Shown: positions 15,144 to 15,232 of the stretch, one piece after another
How the letters are laid out: each line of letters opens with the position of its first letter
Numbering within the stretch: the first letter of the stretch is position 1
Assembly: GCF_943913695.1 (NCBI RefSeq)
Contig: NZ_CALTZE010000096.1
Location: forward strand, 1-15,232
DNA length: 15,232 bases
Direction: 5' to 3'
Source: an uncultured Marmoricola sp.
GTDB lineage: Bacteria > Actinomycetota > Actinomycetes > Propionibacteriales > Nocardioidaceae
Made by a program: the position numbers and the translations under genes
Notes under the pieces: generated by a model
What the model saw: the letters and a program-made list of their open reading frames with translations, nothing else
The model's database searches: none
Told to the model about the DNA's origin: nothing

Positions 15144-15232
15144 GACCAGTCACTCGCGAGGCGCGACCAGTCACTCACGAGGCGCGACCAGTCACTCGCG
15201 AGGCGCGACCAGTCACTCGCGAGGCGCGACCA
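15144..15232. repeat. 21-bp tandem repeat array running off the window
   Basis: More than four copies with exact 21-bp period (unit starts at 15144, 15165, 15186, 15207, 15228). One base differs in the second copy (CTCACGAG for CTCGCGAG). Each unit holds the 8-bp palindrome CTCGCGAG and a short stem TCGCG/CGCGA spanning the unit boundary. It directly follows rbpA, and its right end is outside the window. With a period divisible by three, several frames stay open through it (minus strand repeats WSRLASD), but no gene is supported. Confidence 0.9.

Noticed and set aside
15144..15232. Tandem array considered as a CRISPR
   Set aside because: Units are contiguous with 21-bp period and no unique spacers; no cas gene is present.
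15141..15232. Minus-strand heptapeptide repeat frame through the tandem array
   Set aside because: A 21-bp period keeps several frames open automatically. The frame continues into rbpA antisense, so it does not indicate a gene from what is visible.

Overview
The window is high-GC DNA (GC clearly above 70% by eye) from an actinobacterium, most likely a member of Nocardioidaceae (Nocardioides or a close relative). The basis is codon use, GTG starts, RbpA and WhiA, and the gene order uvrC-rapZ-yvcK-whiA-gap-pgk-tpiA-secG-rbpA, which is typical of that group. The genus is an inference from content and not a database match.

Left part (1-5635): the 3' end of uvrA (nucleotide excision repair) converges on a secreted M14 zinc carboxypeptidase on the minus strand, with a strong GC hairpin between them. 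Divergent from the peptidase is a small Tat/lipoprotein-type Rieske [2Fe-2S] protein. It converges on a minus-strand LacI-family repressor, which has a good candidate autoregulatory operator over its own -35 box.

Centre (5801-10649): the conserved actinobacterial block uvrC, rapZ, yvcK, whiA, all plus strand. uvrC appears to be leaderless. uvrC/rapZ overlap by 1 nt and rapZ/yvcK by 4 nt, so they are probably one transcription unit. whiA is preceded by a candidate internal leaderless promoter and a 13-codon upstream ORF whose stop overlaps a whiA start codon. A 245-nt spacer after whiA carries a hairpin, a 61-bp imperfect direct repeat and an 11-bp tandem repeat.

Right part (10895-15232): an SRPBCC-fold protein, then the lower-glycolysis operon gap-pgk-tpiA (tightly packed), then secG (apparently leaderless) and rbpA, a zinc-type RNA polymerase-binding protein. 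The gap promoter region holds a perfect 14-bp palindrome. The window ends inside a 21-bp tandem repeat array that starts just after rbpA.

Nearly all protein genes are familiar housekeeping or regulatory families. I found no previously undescribed multi-gene system. The unexplained content is in the non-coding DNA: operator-like palindromes, leaderless starts, the whiA upstream ORF and three repeat-bearing spacers.
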